Below, piece after piece: positions 15,626 to 24,120 of a DNA stretch of 28,861 bases (position 1 is its first letter; each line of letters begins with the position of its first letter). Source of the DNA: an uncultured Clostridia bacterium (GTDB taxonomy: Bacteria > Bacillota > Clostridia > Oscillospirales > Ruminococcaceae); assembly GCA_947625455.1 (NCBI GenBank), contig CANQOJ010000006.1, positions 1-28,861 of the forward strand, in the 5' to 3' direction. The notes beneath the pieces are model-generated. The model was not told the DNA's origin. It saw only the letters and a program-made list of their open reading frames with translations, and searched no databases. The translations under genes were made by a program, and so were the position numbers.

Positions 15626-17842
15626 TTACCTCTTAAGGCTCAAAAGTTCTTCGAGCATTGTATCGGATACCGTGATTACACGGGAGTTTGCCTGGAATCC
15701 TCTCTGCGTGGTAATCATATCGGTAAATTCCTGCGAAAGGTCAACGTTTGACATTTCGAGTGCGCCCGAAACAATTGCGCCTGCGCCGTCAGAGCCTGCA
15801 ACGTTTACCTTGGGCGAGCCGGAAGCCACGGTTTCCTTGAAGTTTGTACCGCCGACCTGCGCCAAGCCGTTTACGTTGTCGAATGTTGCAATATCAATTC
15901 TGCCGAATGTGATATAGCCGTGTACCGCGTGAAGTCCGATAATTGTTCCGTCGGGCTGTACTACTATATCCAGCAGGTCGCGCATACTCTGCGGAGCGCC
16001 TATTCTGCCGTTTTCAAGGTTGAACGTGCCTAAGCTCTTAGCCGTTTCGGTATAGAAGCTGTCCTTGCCGTTTGTGGGGGCAATCGCGGGGTTTCCGCCG
16101 AAGAATGCGTCTCTGAATACGGGCTGCCATATCTCGTCTGCAGGCTTTACGTCCTCGAATGGGCTTGTGTCATCATCTACGTCTTCAATCGCATTACCCT
16201 CGGCGTCATAATATTCCCATTCTGTTTCATCATCTATCTCACTTAAATCATCAACTTCGGCTGTTCTTGTTACGCCATTTCTATCTGTTTCGGTAACAAC
16301 TAACTTGTCGTCTTCGCCTTCCTTAGCAGTAACAACTCTGTCAAAGTTGTAATTCGGACCGTAATCAAGACCTGAAATCTCGTTAAATTCGAGTATCTTC
16401 TTCTGGTCGCCCTTTGCGGCTTCCTTGATAGCCTGGTTTACATCACCGATTGTGGAGTCTGCGCAGATAGTAACGTTGAGCGTTCCCTCGTCCCAGACTG
16501 CGCTTGTCTTGCCGTATCCCGACTTGTAGCTGAATACAACCTTGTAGTTGTTTCCAAACTCTCCTGCTTCCTTAACCTCAACATCAAGCGTAACGCCCGT
16601 CTTTGTACCGCCAACAAGCTGAACACTATCAGCAGGAGCTTTAGGAGCTTCATAAGTGCCGTCTTCCTTTTCAGTATAACCAAGCAACTCCTTTAATACG
16701 TTTTCTCTCTGTCCGTTTGACGGAAGAACCATATTGTCGCAGTTAAGCTTGGAAGCCGTACCGCCCTCAGCTTCAATGCTGTTTATCTGTTCACTGATAG
16801 CCGCGTTAATATCAGCAGCGGTGCTGTCGCCGTAAATCTCAAGCGACCATTCGCCTGTTTTCTGGTCGTATGTTGCTTTTACTTTTTCATCAACGTTCTC
16901 AGCCGCAGCCTTAACTGTTACCTTAACGGTATCCTTGCAGGTAGGATCGGGAACAGAGAACGTCATATAAGCGTGCTTTGTAAGTCCTGCTTCCTGATAG
17001 GTGGTGTGGAACTGGTACTCGGCAGTCTGGGTGGAAACCTTGAAATCATCAACAATGTTGCTTGCCGCGCGCGCCGCAACGTCGTCGGGAATGCTCGAAA
17101 AGTCGAACTTCAATTCAACGTCGTCGGGAAGCTGAACGCCGCCTGCCTGCAAAGCCGTAGCGATTGCCGCCTCGAAATCGTCCTGCGAACCGTACTGGTC
17201 GTCGGGATTGAAGAATATGTTAAGAATGCCGTTGTTGAGAGTTGCATAAGGGAACTCTGCGGGCGTGAATGTAATGGAGATGTTGGTGTTGTCAGAAGGC
17301 GCGGACATTGACAGCGTAACGTCAACGCCGTTTACTCTCTGCGTAGCGCTGGAGCAGTTGTCCTCGGTATCGGGGATAACTATTCTTATTCTCTGGGTGC
17401 TGGGTTCAACGCCCTGGGGATCGCCCGTAACGCCGAGAACAAAGTTGCCCGCGGTGTTTACAAGGTATCCGTCGTCGTCAACGGTGAAGTGTCCTGCTCT
17501 TGTGTAGAAAATGCTTCCCGTTGAATCCATAACCTGGAAAAATCCCTGACCGTCAAGCGCAACGTCGCTCCACCAGTCGGACTGGGTATAACCCGACTGC
17601 GTCATGTTTGCGTTTGTTGACGCAAGCTTAACGCCGTAGCCGACCATTGCGGGGTTTATGCCGCCCGAAGTAGCTGTGCCCTGAGAGGGGTTTATTTTGT
17701 ACTGATAGTAAATATCGCGGAATGTAACAACGCCCGCTTTAAAGCCTACGGTGTTGACGTTTGCGATGTTGTTGCCGATAACGTCCATTTTTGCCTGGTG
17801 TGTTTTAAGACCTGAAACGCCTGAATATAATGATTTAACCAT
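15626..17842 (-). CDS. flgE: Flagellar hook protein FlgE, enlarged
   Basis: The hook subunit, exported and polymerised under the FlgD cap. The N-terminal core (NNIANVNTVGFK at 24-35, then ALDGQGFFQV) and C-terminal core (EMSNVDLSQEFTDMITTQRG, then RVITVSDTMLEELL) are typical. At 738 residues it is much longer than the usual 400-450. The extra is a region of about residues 165-590, which holds three related modules that each end in a 'G-x-L/S-x-(V/I/E)' strand, a D-S-T-like loop and a helix with D-(I/V/F)-N/E-x-A-I: about 186-232, 303-352 and 415-475. Residues 520-560 are acidic. It has a GGAGG site. The region would lie on the hook surface. Confidence 0.93.
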   Translation of the reverse strand: MVKSLYSGVSGLKTHQAKMDVIGNNIANVNTVGFKAGVVTFRDIYYQYKINPSQGTATSGGINPAMVGYGVKLASTNANMTQSGYTQSDWWSDVALDGQGFFQVMDSTGSIFYTRAGHFTVDDDGYLVNTAGNFVLGVTGDPQGVEPSTQRIRIVIPDTEDNCSSATQRVNGVDVTLSMSAPSDNTNISITFTPAEFPYATLNNGILNIFFNPDDQYGSQDDFEAAIATALQAGGVQLPDDVELKFDFSSIPDDVAARAASNIVDDFKVSTQTAEYQFHTTYQEAGLTKHAYMTFSVPDPTCKDTVKVTVKAAAENVDEKVKATYDQKTGEWSLEIYGDSTAADINAAISEQINSIEAEGGTASKLNCDNMVLPSNGQRENVLKELLGYTEKEDGTYEAPKAPADSVQLVGGTKTGVTLDVEVKEAGEFGNNYKVVFSYKSGYGKTSAVWDEGTLNVTICADSTIGDVNQAIKEAAKGDQKKILEFNEISGLDYGPNYNFDRVVTAKEGEDDKLVVTETDRNGVTRTAEVDDLSEIDDETEWEYYDAEGNAIEDVDDDTSPFEDVKPADEIWQPVFRDAFFGGNPAIAPTNGKDSFYTETAKSLGTFNLENGRIGAPQSMRDLLDIVVQPDGTIIGLHAVHGYITFGRIDIATFDNVNGLAQVGGTNFKETVASGSPKVNVAGSDGAGAIVSGALEMSNVDLSQEFTDMITTQRGFQANSRVITVSDTMLEELLSLKR

Positions 17843-17879
17843 AATTGACCTCCAAAAAACTTAATGTTTCTCTCCGTGA

Positions 17880-17904
17880 GCGGGGTTTAAGTCGTAAACC
17901 CCGC
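17880..17904. repeat. Palindromic hairpin between the TIGR02530-type gene and flgE
   Basis: GCGGGGTTTA (17880-17889) pairs perfectly with TAAACCCCGC (17895-17904) around a 5-base loop. It lies within the 83-base gap ahead of flgE. No T tract follows directly on the minus strand. It is likely an mRNA stabiliser or attenuator at the hook gene. Together with the 15563-15612 hairpin it brackets flgE. Confidence 0.75.
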
Positions 17905-17925
17905 AATGAATCCCCGAAGGTCCGT

Positions 17926-18321
17926 TCATATTATCACGGTAGAGTCGATATTTGTGAAAATATTTCCTTTAAGCTCTTCCTGAGCAATGGTCGTAATGAC
18001 CTTGTTGTTTCTCACGCTGACAACAAACGCATTATCGCCTACAAGAATAAGCGCGTCCTGACTTCCCTTATCCGCCGCAATCTCAACGCCTTTATTCAGC
18101 CTGTCGAGTGTGCCGTTTTCGGTAATGTCGATATTTCTCTCGGAAATTCTCTGCATTGCGTGCTTTGAAAACTCAACGCCCTGCTTTTCCTCGATTTTCT
18201 GCTTAAGAGCTTCGGCAAAGCTTTCTTCGCCTTGTTCTTTCGCGATTTCTGCCGGAGAAACGCTGTTTCCCGTAGTAACTGTAATTTGATTACGCAGCGC
18301 AAGGTATTCACTTATAAGCAT
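17926..18321 (-). CDS. Flagellar operon protein, TIGR02530 family
   Basis: A 131-residue protein found between flgD and flgE in Gram-positive flagellar operons. The conserved C-terminal half is clear: EFSKHAMQRISERNI, then LNKGVEIAADKGSQDALILV, and the closing NAFVVSVRNNKVITTIAQ and GNIFTNIDSTVII. The family has no settled function; it is assumed to act in hook assembly because of position. The N-terminal 50 residues are polar and may be disordered. It has an AAAGG site before the ATG. No membrane segment is visible. Confidence 0.9.
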   Translation of the reverse strand: MLISEYLALRNQITVTTGNSVSPAEIAKEQGEESFAEALKQKIEEKQGVEFSKHAMQRISERNIDITENGTLDRLNKGVEIAADKGSQDALILVGDNAFVVSVRNNKVITTIAQEELKGNIFTNIDSTVII

Positions 18322-18350
18322 AACTCATACCTTTACCTTTCTGCAGTAAA

Positions 18351-19139
18351 TCAGCCCTCTTTGTTTTCCGTATCGGTTTCATCAACGGTTTCGTCGGGAT
18401 TTTCGCCCTCTTCGGGATTTTCAACGTCGCCCGTATCTCCCGAGCCGTCGTCAACTGTCGCATAAGTCAGTTCAACAATATCCTCGATAGGTCTTGAACT
18501 TCCGTTTATAACAACGTAAATCTTTCCGTCCATAACCCTAATCGCTTCAATAAATCCCGCGTCAAGGTAGTTGTTTCCGTCCGGCAATTTTCCCGAAATC
18601 GTAGCGTACATGCCTATCATCATGCTTGCTCTGGAAATGCTGTCGCCTAAGAAACTTTCTGTTACCGAGCCGACATTTCCCGAACTTTCGCTGCCCGTGC
18701 CTGTGCTCGGCGCGTCCTTTACGCCTGTAACCTTTGACAAGTCGAACGTTTCGCCGTCAATTGTCACGGTGTAGCTTTTGTTGTCGGCGGTTTTTGAAAC
18801 GCTTTCAACAATGCCCGTCTTGCTTATAACGTTCTTGCCCTCAACTCTTGTTGCGGTAGCGATTTTGCCTACAAGGCTTGACGCATATGTTGCCATAGAA
18901 TACTTGCTCGCGTCCTGCATATAGCCCATCTGGCTGAAAGAAGCCAACTGCGACAAGAACTCGGTGTTTGACGTAGGTTCAAGCGGATCCTGATACTTCA
19001 TTTCACCCACAAGCAACTGCAAAAACGTATCGGCGCTTACAAGGTCATCATCCGAATCAACGAACTTGTCCTTATACTTTTCGTAATTCGCCTGCATCTG
19101 TTCAGTTGAAGTTAAAATTCTTCCCGTAGAATCTGCCAT
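18351..19139 (-). CDS. flgD: Flagellar hook capping protein FlgD
   Basis: FlgD caps the growing hook and places FlgE subunits. The start is the ATG at 19139, which follows an ideal AAGGAGG site 6 bases away; the reading from 19172, which overlaps the fliK stop, lacks a site. The product has 262 residues. The N-terminal half has the family motif FLQLLVGEMKYQDPLEPTSN, shown in part, then FLSQLASFSQMGYMQDASK, which binds the export machinery. A beta-rich region follows. The last about 30 residues are Asp/Glu/Gly-rich. It starts 29 bases after fliK. Confidence 0.94.
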   Translation of the reverse strand: MADSTGRILTSTEQMQANYEKYKDKFVDSDDDLVSADTFLQLLVGEMKYQDPLEPTSNTEFLSQLASFSQMGYMQDASKYSMATYASSLVGKIATATRVEGKNVISKTGIVESVSKTADNKSYTVTIDGETFDLSKVTGVKDAPSTGTGSESSGNVGSVTESFLGDSISRASMMIGMYATISGKLPDGNNYLDAGFIEAIRVMDGKIYVVINGSSRPIEDIVELTYATVDDGSGDTGDVENPEEGENPDETVDETDTENKEG

Positions 19140-19168
19140 AAAATTTCCTCCTTTTTTAAGTTGATAAA

Positions 19169-21172
19169 TCACATTGCCGCGATTATGTCGGCAAAAGACT
19201 TTCCGTTTTCATCCGTTTCTTCATCAGTGTTGTTTTCCTGTGCATAATACGGATTTTTGGCGCTTCCTCTGTAATCCTGCGCCGCGTGGTTTTGCTGGGA
19301 CTCGTTTACGGTCTGCCAGGTTTCGAGGTTCATGCCGTTGTTTCTCAAGTTGTGCTGGATAAGTTCGCTGTTTTGTTCGAGCAATCTCTGCGTTCTCGCA
19401 TTTTCAGCCACAATCGTAACCGAAACCGCGCCGTCAGCCGCCTTAGTCATCTTGACCGTTATCCTGCCCAGTTCTTCGGGATTAAGCATAAGGCTGTACT
19501 CGTTCTTGGCGTTGTTTTCCTTGGCAACCTGTTCAACAAGCTTCTGAATTTGACTTATGAAATCCTTTTGAGATACGACTATCATCTCTCCGATGTCCTT
19601 GCGCAAAATAACCGTGCTTTCGGTGATATTACCGTGCAAAAGACGAACTTTGCTTAAATCGTTCTGCATTTTAGGCTCTGTTTCGGGCTTCTGCTTTGCG
19701 TTTTTCAGCATTTCAAGCTCCTCGCCAAGCGCCTTTGCCCTCTCGTCAACAGCCTTTACGGATACGCCCTCGCTTGCGTCGGCAGGCGTTTCCTGCACCT
19801 CAATGTCGGTTTTCTCCGCCTTGTAAGTTCTTACTTCGGGCTTTGAAATCTCGCCGTTGTCAACAGCTGTTTTCAGGATTTCCGCTGTTTCGCTCGTCAA
19901 AACGGTTTCTTTCGGCTGTTCAGCAACATTTGTTTCAGCTTGCTTGGGCGCTGCTTCAACATTCGTTTCAGCAACGTTTGTTGTTTCAGCCTGCTTCGGC
20001 GCTGCTTCAACATTCGTTTCAGCAACATTTGTTGTTTCAGCCTGCTTCGGCGCTGCTTCAACATTCGTTTCAGCAACGTTTGTTGTTTCAACCTGCTTCG
20101 GCGCTGCTTCAACATTCGTTTCAGCAACGTTTGTTGTTTCAGCCTGCTTCGGCGCTGCTTCAACATTCGTTTCAACAACGTTTGTTGCTTCAACTTGCTT
20201 CGGCGCTGCTTCAACAGCTTTGGTTTCAACAACGATTGTTGTTTCAGCTTGCTTCGGCGTTGCTTCAACAGCTTTGGTTTCAACAACGATTGTTGTTTCA
20301 GCTTGCTTCGGCGTTGCTTCAACATTCGTTTCAACAACATTTGTTGTTTCAACTTGCTTCGGCGTTGCTTCAACATTTGTTTCAACAACGTTTGTTGCTT
20401 CAACTTGCTTCGGCGTTGCTTCAACAACATCTGTTTCAACAACGTTTTCCTTAACCTCTTCAGCCGTCACATTTTCAGCTTCAACAACGTTTTCCTCTGC
20501 AACAGCTTCTTTTGCTTCAGACTTGAACTCCTGCGCGGTATTGACATGGTTTTCAATGATTTCGTCAACTATCTCCATGTCCTCGGAATTGACGGCTTCA
20601 ACCTTAATTTCCTCGCCGTCTGTTTCCTCGCCCGTAAGCGCTTTCAAAATCTGCGCGATTTCGTCCGACGTGTCAATGTTCATCAGGCTTGCAAGAACAT
20701 TCATGTCCGCCGTTTCATCAGCGTCCTCGTCGTCATCTTTGCGCTTCAGAAGTTTTCCCGTCAGAAGCATGATTTCTTCCGCGAAATCAAGGTCTTTCAG
20801 CCTGTCGTCATCTTCAACCTGACACGCCGCCGCAACCTCTTTCAAAAGCTGCGGAGTTATTTCCTCTTTCGGAATGTCGTCAATGCTTACCTCGCCGCTT
20901 ACTATCTTTTCGGCAAGTTCTTTCGGGTTTTCCTGTACGTCCGCGCTGTCGATAACAATGCCCGCCTTTTTAAGGTCTTCAACGGTCGGAACATCAAATT
21001 TCCCCTCGTCAAACGCCTTTTTGATGTCGGCGAATTTCTGAAGTTTCCCGTCTGCTTTCGCAAGCATTTCCTCAAACTTTTCGGCTTGAACATTCTGCTC
21101 TGCAACTCTCTGCGGAATTGCCGCGTCGGAAATCATAAAATCGCTTCGAACATTATTTACCGTTACTGCCAT
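19169..21172 (-). CDS. fliK: Flagellar hook-length control protein FliK with tandem repeats
   Basis: FliK measures hook length and triggers the switch through FlhB. The 667 residues have an acidic N-terminal region (1-245), ten tandem units of 17-18 residues (250-416; core VEAxPKQxExTNVxETN), and the conserved C-terminal switch domain at about 555-635 (EYSLMLNPEELGRITVKM and following). FliK is often 400-450 residues, so the repeats account for most of the extra length. Gene position between fliJ and flgD is standard. The start has a GGAGG site. A low-complexity coding strand creates long antisense frames here, none of which look real. Confidence 0.95.
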   Translation of the reverse strand: MAVTVNNVRSDFMISDAAIPQRVAEQNVQAEKFEEMLAKADGKLQKFADIKKAFDEGKFDVPTVEDLKKAGIVIDSADVQENPKELAEKIVSGEVSIDDIPKEEITPQLLKEVAAACQVEDDDRLKDLDFAEEIMLLTGKLLKRKDDDEDADETADMNVLASLMNIDTSDEIAQILKALTGEETDGEEIKVEAVNSEDMEIVDEIIENHVNTAQEFKSEAKEAVAEENVVEAENVTAEEVKENVVETDVVEATPKQVEATNVVETNVEATPKQVETTNVVETNVEATPKQAETTIVVETKAVEATPKQAETTIVVETKAVEAAPKQVEATNVVETNVEAAPKQAETTNVAETNVEAAPKQVETTNVAETNVEAAPKQAETTNVAETNVEAAPKQAETTNVAETNVEAAPKQAETNVAEQPKETVLTSETAEILKTAVDNGEISKPEVRTYKAEKTDIEVQETPADASEGVSVKAVDERAKALGEELEMLKNAKQKPETEPKMQNDLSKVRLLHGNITESTVILRKDIGEMIVVSQKDFISQIQKLVEQVAKENNAKNEYSLMLNPEELGRITVKMTKAADGAVSVTIVAENARTQRLLEQNSELIQHNLRNNGMNLETWQTVNESQQNHAAQDYRGSAKNPYYAQENNTDEETDENGKSFADIIAAM
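19925..20425. repeat. Tandem 51-54-bp repeats within fliK
   Basis: Ten in-frame units of 51 bp (eight) or 54 bp (two, each with an extra Ala codon after ETK) encode the 17- or 18-residue repeats. Units in the downstream half carry AAPKQ and NVAETN, those upstream carry ATPKQ and NVVETN, suggesting recent local duplication. The number of units probably varies by slippage or recombination. Confidence 0.9.
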
Positions 21173-21246
21173 TGTTTCACCTCCTTATTGAATTAAAATG
21201 TATATATCAAGGCTTTCGCCGTGATAGCTAAAGTTAAGCCGATTGT

Positions 21247-21705
21247 TCAGTTTCGGCTTTCAAGCGACGCTCTTATCGTCTGACCGCTAACAAATTCCTC
21301 TATAAACTGTTCGTTTTCCTTGCCTGACGCAAGCTTGTATTCTTCAAGCTGTTTTTCTTCGAGCATTTCAAGCGTCTTTACATCTTTTGTTGCTTCTACC
21401 ACAACAGACAGCTGCTTTTCGATTTCAGCCTTTTTCTGCAAAATCTGCTGTTCTTTGATATGTATGTCCTGCTGTAATGTTACGATATAACGCTTTCTCA
21501 CCGCAACATCAGTCGCTCTCGCGCCCTGCATACAAACTGTCGTAAGTTCTTCGCTCTGCTTTTCAATCGTTTCCTGCAGCCTTTCAAGCGCTTCTTCAAG
21601 GCGCTTTAAGTCGCCCTGCAATACAGCAAGCGTATTCTTCTGCCTGTCAAGCTCCTGCTCGCGGAAATCTTTAAGCCTTTGCAGAGTAAACTGGAATTTC
21701 TTCAC
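21247..21705 (-). CDS. fliJ: Flagellar export chaperone/coiled-coil protein FliJ
   Basis: A 152-residue protein that is almost wholly helical and charged, the usual form of FliJ. It starts KKFQFTLQRLKDFREQELDR, shown in part as the family signature, and continues as a coiled coil with heptad-like leucines and glutamates. FliJ links the ATPase FliI to FlhA and escorts chaperones. It starts at a GTG at 21705, with only a weak site (ACGGTGA). It lies 21 bases after fliI and before fliK, the standard order. Confidence 0.9.
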   Translation of the reverse strand: MKKFQFTLQRLKDFREQELDRQKNTLAVLQGDLKRLEEALERLQETIEKQSEELTTVCMQGARATDVAVRKRYIVTLQQDIHIKEQQILQKKAEIEKQLSVVVEATKDVKTLEMLEEKQLEEYKLASGKENEQFIEEFVSGQTIRASLESRN

Positions 21706-21725
21706 TTCAAATCACCGTCCGAAAA

Positions 21726-23051
21726 TCAATCCTGCTGTTTCTTGTCGCCCACCGCTTCAATCAGCATTTTAACGGTTTCCTCCATAGGAAAGCTTTCTTT
21801 CGTTCCTTGCATAAGGAAATTGTTTATTGCGTCAATTTTCTTAATCGCTTCGTCAAGCTGCGGGTTTGTGCCGTGCTTGTACGCGCCTATTGAAATGAGG
21901 TCGTAATTCGCGTTGTACAGCGACAGCAGGTTTCTTAGCTTTCCCGCCGCTTCCTGATGCGCGGGCGTTGCTATTTCCGACATAAGTCTCGAAACGCTTG
22001 ACAGAATGTCAATTGCGGGGTAATGATTCTGCGCCGCTATCTTTCTCGACAGTATGATATGCCCGTCAATAATACCGCGCACCGTGTCTGCAATAGGTTC
22101 GTTTGTATCGTCGCCCTCAACAAGCACCGTATATATGCCCGTAATTGAACCCTCAGGGAAATTTCCCGCCCTTTCAAGCAATTTCGGCATTGCGCTGTAA
22201 ATCGACGGCGTATAGCCTCTTGCGATAGGGGGCTCGCCTGTTGACAAGCCGACCTCGCGAAGCGCCATTGCATAACGCGTAAGACTGTCCATCATAAGCA
22301 GTACGTCCATGCCCTGCTTCATGAAATACTCTGCGATTGCCGTTGCCGTAAGCGGGGCTTTTGAGCGCATCATAGCAGGTCTATCGGATGTTTCAACCAC
22401 AAGCACCGACCTTGCCATTCCCTCCGCGCCCAAATCGCGCTCGATAAACTCTCTTACCTCGCGTCCTCTTTCTCCGACAAGGGAGATGACGTTTACGTCA
22501 GCTTTTACCTTTCTGGCAATCATTCCCATAAGCGTTGATTTTCCGACGCCCGAACCTGCGAAAATGCCCATTCTCTGACCTTTGCCCATTGTGAGCATTC
22601 CGTCAATTGCCCTTACGCCAAGTTCAATGGTTTCGTGAATAGGCGGTCTGGTGAACGGGTTTACGGGAATGCCCGTAATTGAAACCTCGTCGTCATAATC
22701 GACTTCCGGCTTTCCGTCAAGCGGGTTTCCCATGGCGTCAATAATGCGCCCTTTAAGCCCCGCGCCGACCTTTACCGTAAGCTTATCGCCCGTGTTGTCA
22801 ACAATAGAACCCGGTCCTATGCCCTCAATTTCCGTATACGGCATAAGCAGAATGTTGCTTTTGTTAAACCCGACAACCTCCGCTTTTATGAAGTTTTTCA
22901 TATCTTTCGAGAAAATCCTGCACACATCACCGACGCTTGCGGTAGGACCGCTTGCCTCAATCGTAAGCCCCGATATTTTCTCGATTTTGCCCATATAGCG
23001 GAAAAGCTCGGCATTTTCTATATCACTGCGAAATCCCGCTAAATCAAGCAT
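21726..23051 (-). CDS. fliI: Flagellum-specific export ATPase FliI
   Basis: A 441-residue ATPase like the beta subunit of F1, forming a hexamer below the export gate. The Walker A motif is GIFAGSGVGKST at residues 162-173. The Walker B strand is VLLMMDSLTRYA, and the RxxGxxxGEPPxxRGYTPS arm (VGLSTGEPPIARGYTPSIYS) follows. Length normal. The short N-terminal domain and the C-terminal domain with a LSLYNANYDLI region are both present. It is preceded by a 94-base gap with a direct repeat and a GGAGTGG site, and ends 20 bases before fliJ. Confidence 0.97.
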   Translation of the reverse strand: MLDLAGFRSDIENAELFRYMGKIEKISGLTIEASGPTASVGDVCRIFSKDMKNFIKAEVVGFNKSNILLMPYTEIEGIGPGSIVDNTGDKLTVKVGAGLKGRIIDAMGNPLDGKPEVDYDDEVSITGIPVNPFTRPPIHETIELGVRAIDGMLTMGKGQRMGIFAGSGVGKSTLMGMIARKVKADVNVISLVGERGREVREFIERDLGAEGMARSVLVVETSDRPAMMRSKAPLTATAIAEYFMKQGMDVLLMMDSLTRYAMALREVGLSTGEPPIARGYTPSIYSAMPKLLERAGNFPEGSITGIYTVLVEGDDTNEPIADTVRGIIDGHIILSRKIAAQNHYPAIDILSSVSRLMSEIATPAHQEAAGKLRNLLSLYNANYDLISIGAYKHGTNPQLDEAIKKIDAINNFLMQGTKESFPMEETVKMLIEAVGDKKQQD

Positions 23052-23080
23052 TGTACCACTCCGTTTAACCTATAGGCGAA

Positions 23081-23120
23081 CTGCCTTTTATCCGACATCT
23101 GCCTTTATCTTAATCCGACA
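23081..23120. repeat. Short direct repeat between fliH and fliI
   Basis: CTGCCTTTTATCCGACA (23081-23097) and CTGCCTTTATCTTAATCCGACA (23099-23120) are adjacent, differing by an insertion of five bases. It looks like a local duplication in the 94-base intergenic gap. Confidence 0.65.
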
Positions 23121-23145
23121 GCGAAACGGTTTTCAGTTCCCGAAA

Positions 23146-24099
23146 TCACTTTTCGCCGTCATTCTGCTGTTCATCTGACGCCGTTTCTTTTTCAGCCTTA
23201 GTTTTTCTGGTGCGCTTTTTCGGGGTTTCACTGCGGAATTTCCCGTCGCCGAGTTCTTTTATCATCTTAAGCTGAGTCATAATTCCCGCGTCTGTTATCT
23301 CCTCGCCGTTGTCGACGATAACCGTTCCCGGATCGCCGTTTGCAAGAAGTTCAACCTCAACGTGCGCAAGCCCTCCGCAAAGCTGTTTAAGATATTCATA
23401 GTCCCCCGACAGCTCGGTCGTTGCCTCGTTTTCGTCAAGAGTAATGCGAATGACCTGCGAATTGCGGAAATCCTTTGCCGCCTGTTTTATCAGCTTTTTC
23501 GCCGCAGTGCCGTCCTTTACCGACATGGAATTAAGCGTCACTTTGTTGGCGATTTCCATAACGGTATCGTAAATTTCCTTTTCATACTGCTCGAAAAGCT
23601 TTATCTTCTGCTCGTTTATCCTGTCGGAAAACTCTCTCGCTTCGTCAAGAACGCCCTTTCCCTCTGACAACAGCAGCGCTTTTCCGTCCTTTTTGCCCTG
23701 TTCAAAGCCCTCTGCCTTTGCCTTTATGAAAACGTCGTCGCGCTTGCTTTCTGCGTCATTTACTATGTCCTGCGCCTCGGCTTCGGCAGTTTTTACAATG
23801 CCCTCCGCTCTGCGCTTTGCTTCAAGGATAACCTCTTTGCCCTGTTCAATGTACTGTTCCTTAAGCGCGGCAAGCTCGCTCTGCTTCTGCTCAATTTTGC
23901 GCATAGCCAGGATAATTTCCGTTTCCTTTTGAGCAAGAAGTTCCTCGGTCGTATATCTCGGCTTTACTTTTTCCTGTTCTTCGGGAACATCTGCTTCGGG
24001 CATTTTCTCGGCTGTATCCTCATTCTTTCGTAAAGCGACGGAATTAGAGATGTCAATTCCGCCGTTATACCGAACGGAATTATACTTGTATATTGCCAT
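23146..24099 (-). CDS. fliH: Flagellar assembly protein FliH
   Basis: A 317-residue protein that regulates the ATPase FliI and links it to the C ring. The middle (about 50-165) is a long coiled coil rich in Glu, Lys, Ala and Gln, with the GFEQGKKDGK stretch typical of FliH at about 150-160. The C-terminal domain (165-280) resembles the V-ATPase E subunit, as is usual. The final 35 residues are very basic then acidic (KKRTRKTKAEKE), an uncommon tail. It has a GAGGTGA site and follows fliG by 21 bases. Confidence 0.9.
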   Translation of the reverse strand: MAIYKYNSVRYNGGIDISNSVALRKNEDTAEKMPEADVPEEQEKVKPRYTTEELLAQKETEIILAMRKIEQKQSELAALKEQYIEQGKEVILEAKRRAEGIVKTAEAEAQDIVNDAESKRDDVFIKAKAEGFEQGKKDGKALLLSEGKGVLDEAREFSDRINEQKIKLFEQYEKEIYDTVMEIANKVTLNSMSVKDGTAAKKLIKQAAKDFRNSQVIRITLDENEATTELSGDYEYLKQLCGGLAHVEVELLANGDPGTVIVDNGEEITDAGIMTQLKMIKELGDGKFRSETPKKRTRKTKAEKETASDEQQNDGEK

Positions 24100-24120
24100 A
24101 CATTCACCTCTGAAGCCAAA

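Noticed and set aside
19940..21196. Long plus-strand open frames of 250-420 codons opposite fliK
   Set aside because: They arise from the repeat's codon bias on the opposite strand, give low-complexity Phe/Cys/Leu-rich or Ser/Ala/Thr-rich products and have no ribosome sites.
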